This document shows, piece after piece, positions 59,728 to 64,000 of a stretch of DNA of 64,000 bases. The notes under the pieces were generated by a model. It worked only from the letters and a program-made list of their open reading frames with translations, was not told the DNA's origin and ran no database searches. The number at the start of each line of letters is the position of its first letter. Positions within the stretch are counted from its first letter, which is position 1. The DNA is from an uncultured Mailhella sp. Lineage in GTDB: Bacteria; Desulfobacterota; Desulfovibrionia; Desulfovibrionales; Desulfovibrionaceae. The position numbers and the translations under genes were made by a program. The stretch covers positions 930,001 to 994,000 of the forward strand of contig NZ_OZ007001.1 of assembly GCF_963931295.1 (NCBI RefSeq), written 5' to 3'.

Positions 59728-60372
59728 TTACCCGGCCGTTTTGAAGCCCAGACCGCTCAGCCATTCGTTCACGTCGTCGGCTGCGCCGGACACGCGGGAG
59801 CCGCGCACCTCGAAGCCCTCAAGCATGCGGGCCTGCGGGCACAGCGCTTTGAGATCTCTCTCGCTGCGTCCGAAGCGGCTGCCCTCGTGGGTGCAGAACG
59901 GAATGACGGTCCGATTGCCGAGATCGTACTTTTCAAGCAGCGTGAAGAACGGCATGGGCAGCGTGCCCCACCAGTTCGGATAGCCGATGAACACCGTGTC
60001 ATAGCCGTCCAGCGAAGGCAGTTCCGTGGCAACGGCCGGGCGGGCGTTCGCCTCCTGCTCCTTCTTCGCCTCGTCCACCACGGTATCATAGTCTTCGGAA
60101 TAGGGCTTCACGGTTTTCAGTTCCACCATGTCGCCGCCCACGCGATCGTGAATGAATCCCGCAAGACGACGCGTGTTGCCGCTATGAGAAAAATACACGA
60201 TCAGCACCTTGCCTCCCGCTTCCGCGGCCAGGGCCCGCGTGGAAAACAGCGCGGGCGCGGCCAGCGCGGCGGCCCCCAGCGCAAGAGTCTTCAGAAAAAC
60301 GCGTCTCGACGCGACGCCGACCTCAAGAGAACACATGTCTGCCGACACGCGGCGATCATCAGAGTTGCTCAC
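59728..60372 (-). CDS. Tat-exported flavodoxin
   Basis: A 214-residue protein with a strong twin-arginine signal (ASRRVFLKTLALGAAALAAP, cleaved after RALA near residue 49). The mature protein is a flavodoxin with the FMN phosphate loop VLIVYFSHSGNTRRLAGFI, the aromatic segment FIGYPNWWGTLPM and the late PFCTHEGSRFGRSERDL. The GTG start at 60372 follows AGGAGACGATT. It is the last gene of the minus-strand redox cluster and is unusual because flavodoxins are normally cytoplasmic. Confidence 0.92.
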   Translation of the reverse strand: MSNSDDRRVSADMCSLEVGVASRRVFLKTLALGAAALAAPALFSTRALAAEAGGKVLIVYFSHSGNTRRLAGFIHDRVGGDMVELKTVKPYSEDYDTVVDEAKKEQEANARPAVATELPSLDGYDTVFIGYPNWWGTLPMPFFTLLEKYDLGNRTVIPFCTHEGSRFGRSERDLKALCPQARMLEGFEVRGSRVSGAADDVNEWLSGLGFKTAG

Positions 60373-60492
60373 AATCGTCTCCTGTTCATGACGCCGGGCT
60401 CTGCGCCCGACGGAAAAAACGTGCAGACCAAGACCATCCCGCTCAACTGCGGGATCCTCAGTCAGGCGAAAAACGCCTTTTGTCGGAAAAAG

Positions 60493-61344
60493 CTACTTGC
60501 CCGCGGCCGGAGCCACGGCGTTCACGCAGGCCAGCGCGTTCAGCGTGCGCGGGAAGCCCATGTAGGGCAGGCTCTGCGCGAGCGCATCGATCAGATTCTC
60601 GCGGGTGTTGCCCACGGCAATGTTGCCCTGCACATGGGAACGCACCTGAGAATCGCATCCGCCGAAGGCGCTGATGATGGAAAAGGTGAGAAGTTCGCGG
60701 GTCTTCAGATCCAGCCCCTTGCGGGTGTAGATGTCGCCGAAGCAGAAGGCGGAAAGATAGTTCTGCACCACGGCCTTCTGATCCTCGGTGGCAGCCTCGT
60801 GCATTTTGTCGATGCCCTCGCCGAAAATGGACTTCTGCACCGCCAGACCGTCGGCGTAGCGGGTCTGCTCCGTCACGGTGCTCTGCTTTTCCAGAGGCAG
60901 GGCGATCTTGTGTTCCGCAAACACTTCGTTCATCAGCTTCACGGCCGCTTCCGTGCGGGGAAAGCCGATGTAGGGCGCGCACTGATACAGCGCTTCCCGA
61001 ATTTCCACGGGCGTTGCGCCCACGCGCAGCGCGGCGTTCACCTGCGTCTTGAAGTCGTCCAGCGTCTGACCGGCGGTCAGCACCACCAGCGTGACGAGCA
61101 TGCGCTGCTTGTCGCTCAGCGTGCCGTGATCCATGATCTCGCCGTAGAGGAGCCTGTCGCGCATGGCGGCAAGATCGGGATCCGTGGCCGCCAGAGACGA
61201 CGTTGTGCTTCCGAGAAACTTCTGCATGTTCCGCGCCGTCGCGTCCACGCGTCCTGCGCTCTGATCCGGAGCGGCAAGGGCCACGGCGGAAGACAGCATC
61301 AGGCCCGCAACAATCATCGCACCCAGAGTAACGGCTTTCTTCAT
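60493..61344 (-). CDS. Secreted protein with two carboxymuconolactone-decarboxylase-like domains
   Basis: A 283-residue protein with a Sec signal peptide (MKKAVTLGAMIVAGLMLSSA, cleaved at ALA-APDQ). Two AhpD/CMD-like halves follow: LSDKQRMLVTLVVLTAGQTL with EIREALYQCAPYIGFPRT, and LKTRELLTFSIISAFGGCDS with NLIDALAQSLPYMGFPRT. The second half has two cysteines (AFCFGD and GGCDS) but not the CxxC of AhpD, so a decarboxylase or peroxidase reaction is not proven. The ATG at 61344 follows AAGGGAG. Confidence 0.88.
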   Translation of the reverse strand: MKKAVTLGAMIVAGLMLSSAVALAAPDQSAGRVDATARNMQKFLGSTTSSLAATDPDLAAMRDRLLYGEIMDHGTLSDKQRMLVTLVVLTAGQTLDDFKTQVNAALRVGATPVEIREALYQCAPYIGFPRTEAAVKLMNEVFAEHKIALPLEKQSTVTEQTRYADGLAVQKSIFGEGIDKMHEAATEDQKAVVQNYLSAFCFGDIYTRKGLDLKTRELLTFSIISAFGGCDSQVRSHVQGNIAVGNTRENLIDALAQSLPYMGFPRTLNALACVNAVAPAAGK

Positions 61345-61580
61345 AAAAACTCCCTTGCCCGGCAAATATGAGCCGCGGCGTCTTTTTGTTGTTTGTGCCT
61401 CAATCATATCAGGCCATGCCCAGGCCGCCAGATACATTTCTCTTGAGTTCTTGCCCGATTCTGCCCGAGGCGGCGTGAACGGAACGCCTCACCGGCGCCA
61501 CCGCACAGGCCGGGCGCCTTCCTGCCCCGCTCCGCGCATGCTCGCCCCCGACTCCCTCCTCGGCGAACGCCGCCGTCCGG

Positions 61581-62579
<999 letters not shown>

Positions 62580-62601
62580 GTCGCACCTCCCCGGCGGCCC
62601 G

Positions 62602-63651
62602 CTACGGGCGGATCACCGTTTTCAGCACGCGTCCCTCGGAGGACACCTGCATTTCCAGCGCATGCTGAAGTTCTTCCAGCGGCAGAACGTCGGTGACGTA
62701 CTTTTCAGGATCAATAATGCCGCGGGCAATGAGATCAATGGTTTCCTCAAATTCCCGGCGCGTGCAGGACACGCTGCCGGTGAGCCTCACTTCATGCAGC
62801 ACTGCCCGGTTCAGCTCGAAAGGCACCGTGGGCGCGACGGAATTGCCTATCATGACCACCTCTCCGCCGGGCTTCACGCCGTCCAGACAGGCCGCCAGCG
62901 AGTCGCCGGAACCCACGGCCTCAAAAACCACGTCGAAGCCGCCCTCGGAAAGCTCCAGCATTCTTTCGGCCCTGTCCGGCGCGTTGCCGTACACGTAGGC
63001 GTCGAAATCGCCGATTTCACGCGCCTTGCCCGTCTGCCGATCGTCGATGCGGGACATGACGAGCAGCGAGGCTCCGGCCTTCTTCGCCAGACCGCCGATG
63101 AGCTGGGCAATGATGCCGCTGCCCACGACAAGCACCTTGTCGTGCAGCTTCAGCCCCGAACGACGCACCGCGTGATAGGCCACCATGAGCGGATCAATGA
63201 GGCCCGCGGCCACGTCCGACACCGAATCGGGCAGCCGATAGGCGTTCATGGCCTTGCCGACGAAGTATTCCGCATAGCCGCCGTTGCACACGAAGCCGAT
63301 GTAGTTCGTGCCGTTCACGGCGCGGCAGAGCTGTTCTCTGCCCGAGCGGCACATGTCGCATTCGCCGCAGTACAGGTTGGCCCAGAACGTGACGCGCTCG
63401 CCTGCGCGAAAATCGCTGTCGCCGGGATCGGTCACCGTGCCGCAGAATTCGTGTCCCATGATGAAGTGTTCCGGCGGCTGACTGCTCCAGCCCTTGCCTG
63501 CCTTCCACATATGGATATCGCTGCCGCACACGCCGCAGGCGCTCACGCGAATGCGCATCATGCCCGGAGCCATGTCCGGGACGGGCACGTCCATGATCCG
63601 CACCTCGCCGGGACCGACGAGCACGCCGGCCTTCATGGTGTTCTCTGCCAT
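62602..63651 (-). CDS. Zinc-dependent alcohol/sorbitol dehydrogenase family protein
   Basis: A 349-residue medium-chain dehydrogenase. The catalytic zinc ligands are C42 (ACGVCGSD) and H67-E68 (GHEF); the structural zinc lobe is C95, C98, C101 and C109 (YCGECDMCRSGREQLC). The nucleotide-binding loop is VLVVGSGIIAQLIGGLAKK. The ATG at 63651 follows AAAGGAG. It resembles sorbitol/threonine-type rather than YqhD-type (iron) dehydrogenases, so a polyol or alcohol substrate is possible. Confidence 0.93.
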   Translation of the reverse strand: MAENTMKAGVLVGPGEVRIMDVPVPDMAPGMMRIRVSACGVCGSDIHMWKAGKGWSSQPPEHFIMGHEFCGTVTDPGDSDFRAGERVTFWANLYCGECDMCRSGREQLCRAVNGTNYIGFVCNGGYAEYFVGKAMNAYRLPDSVSDVAAGLIDPLMVAYHAVRRSGLKLHDKVLVVGSGIIAQLIGGLAKKAGASLLVMSRIDDRQTGKAREIGDFDAYVYGNAPDRAERMLELSEGGFDVVFEAVGSGDSLAACLDGVKPGGEVVMIGNSVAPTVPFELNRAVLHEVRLTGSVSCTRREFEETIDLIARGIIDPEKYVTDVLPLEELQHALEMQVSSEGRVLKTVIRP

Positions 63652-63882
63652 AAAAAATTCTCCTTTGTTTACGAATGAGTCTGATGAACGAACGTTGCCT
63701 TGCCCGGCGCGACCGCGATCTGCTTCGCTCGGCGCAGACAACGCGCGCAAGGCTCCGCCGCCTCCCTCTGCTGTGTTCAGAGGCGACTAAGCAGGACGCA
63801 TCGCGCCTCGGTACGCACAGGGCCGAGCATGCCGTTCGCTCAAAAATGCCGCGGCATGCAGGCTGCGACACAAGAAAAACAC

Positions 63883-63911
63883 CCCGCCCCGGGACTTGCC
63901 GCAGGACGGGG
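63883..63911 (-). terminator. Terminator of the gene entering from the right edge
   Basis: On the minus strand CCCCGTCC pairs with GGGGCGGGG around a long loop, followed by TGTTTTTC, 31 nt after the stop of the partial gene. Confidence 0.7.
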
Positions 63912-63941
63912 ATGACCGCTCACTACTGCGGAATCAGACAA

Positions 63942-64000
63942 TTACCTGGCGTTGTACTGTTCGTCGGTGACCTTTTCCATCCAGACCACGACCTTGCCCG
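63942..64000 (-). CDS. C-terminus of an unidentified protein (possibly cupin)
   Basis: The minus strand reads GKVVVWMEKVTDEQYNAR then TAA; the rest lies outside the window. A hydrophobic strand followed by EKVTDEQYNA resembles the C-terminus of cupin proteins that often sit beside CMD-like and aldo/keto reductase genes, but 18 residues are too few to be sure. It is upstream of the alcohol dehydrogenase on the same strand, with a terminator between. Confidence 0.5.
   Translation of the reverse strand, partial: GKVVVWMEKVTDEQYNAR

Overview
This window is a continuous stretch of a GC-rich bacterial chromosome, densely packed with genes. Gene content points to a Desulfovibrionaceae-like sulfate/sulfite reducer. 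The signs are hypD for [NiFe] hydrogenase maturation, a TRAP permease, a stand-alone AICAR transformylase, a THUMP-less PP-loop tRNA-sulfuration-like protein, an RNase II-type enzyme next to a lysine-rich-tailed LytM peptidase, and phoH-pgpH-ybeY close to era. Family-level placement is inference. I see no phage, transposase, CRISPR array or rRNA.

Layout. 1-0.8 kb: end of a TRAP large permease. 0.9-3.5 kb (minus): hypD, then trpB behind a complete trp-type attenuator whose 17-residue leader peptide carries three consecutive Trp codons. 4.1-7.3 kb (plus): the str operon rpsL-rpsG-fusA. 7.3-8.4 kb: a sugar O-acetyltransferase and an OsmC-like protein. 9.6-14.1 kb (minus): uspA, tRNA-Pro(UGG), tolB-pal, a GIY-YIG protein and two FluC/CrcB fluoride channel subunits. 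14.2-22.4 kb (minus): a complete urease operon ureA-B-C-E-F-G-D, ending in a urea transporter and an ammonium transporter. 23-29.6 kb: LytM peptidase, RNB exonuclease, AICAR transformylase, a small hypothetical protein and mutM. 29.7-36.6 kb: alaS, recA, a PP-loop protein and ilvA. 37-42.8 kb (plus): an ABC importer operon with a DUF3798-like binding protein, a double ATPase, two permeases and a small anchored protein. 43.5-54.4 kb: ftsY, a LysM lytic transglycosylase, an rRNA methyltransferase, yggS, era, ybeY, a c-di-AMP phosphodiesterase and phoH. 54.9-64 kb: a redox/detoxification neighbourhood with nitronate monooxygenase, three proteins carrying apparent Tat signals, a YqhC-like AraC regulator, a Sec-exported carboxymuconolactone-decarboxylase-like protein, aldo/keto reductase, zinc alcohol dehydrogenase and the end of a further gene.

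How the parts work together. The urease operon couples urea import, nickel-dependent hydrolysis and ammonium movement in one transcription unit. The phoH-pgpH-ybeY block has overlapping genes, linking c-di-AMP turnover and ribosome/RNA maturation. The right-hand end looks like an aldehyde/quinone or redox-stress module, with its flavoprotein, metallo-hydrolase and CMD-like parts exported and its NAD(P)H-dependent reductases cytoplasmic. Several gene-free spacers (8.4-9.6, 36.6-37.0, 42.8-43.5 kb) are strikingly pyrimidine-rich on the plus strand, and I could assign no gene to them.
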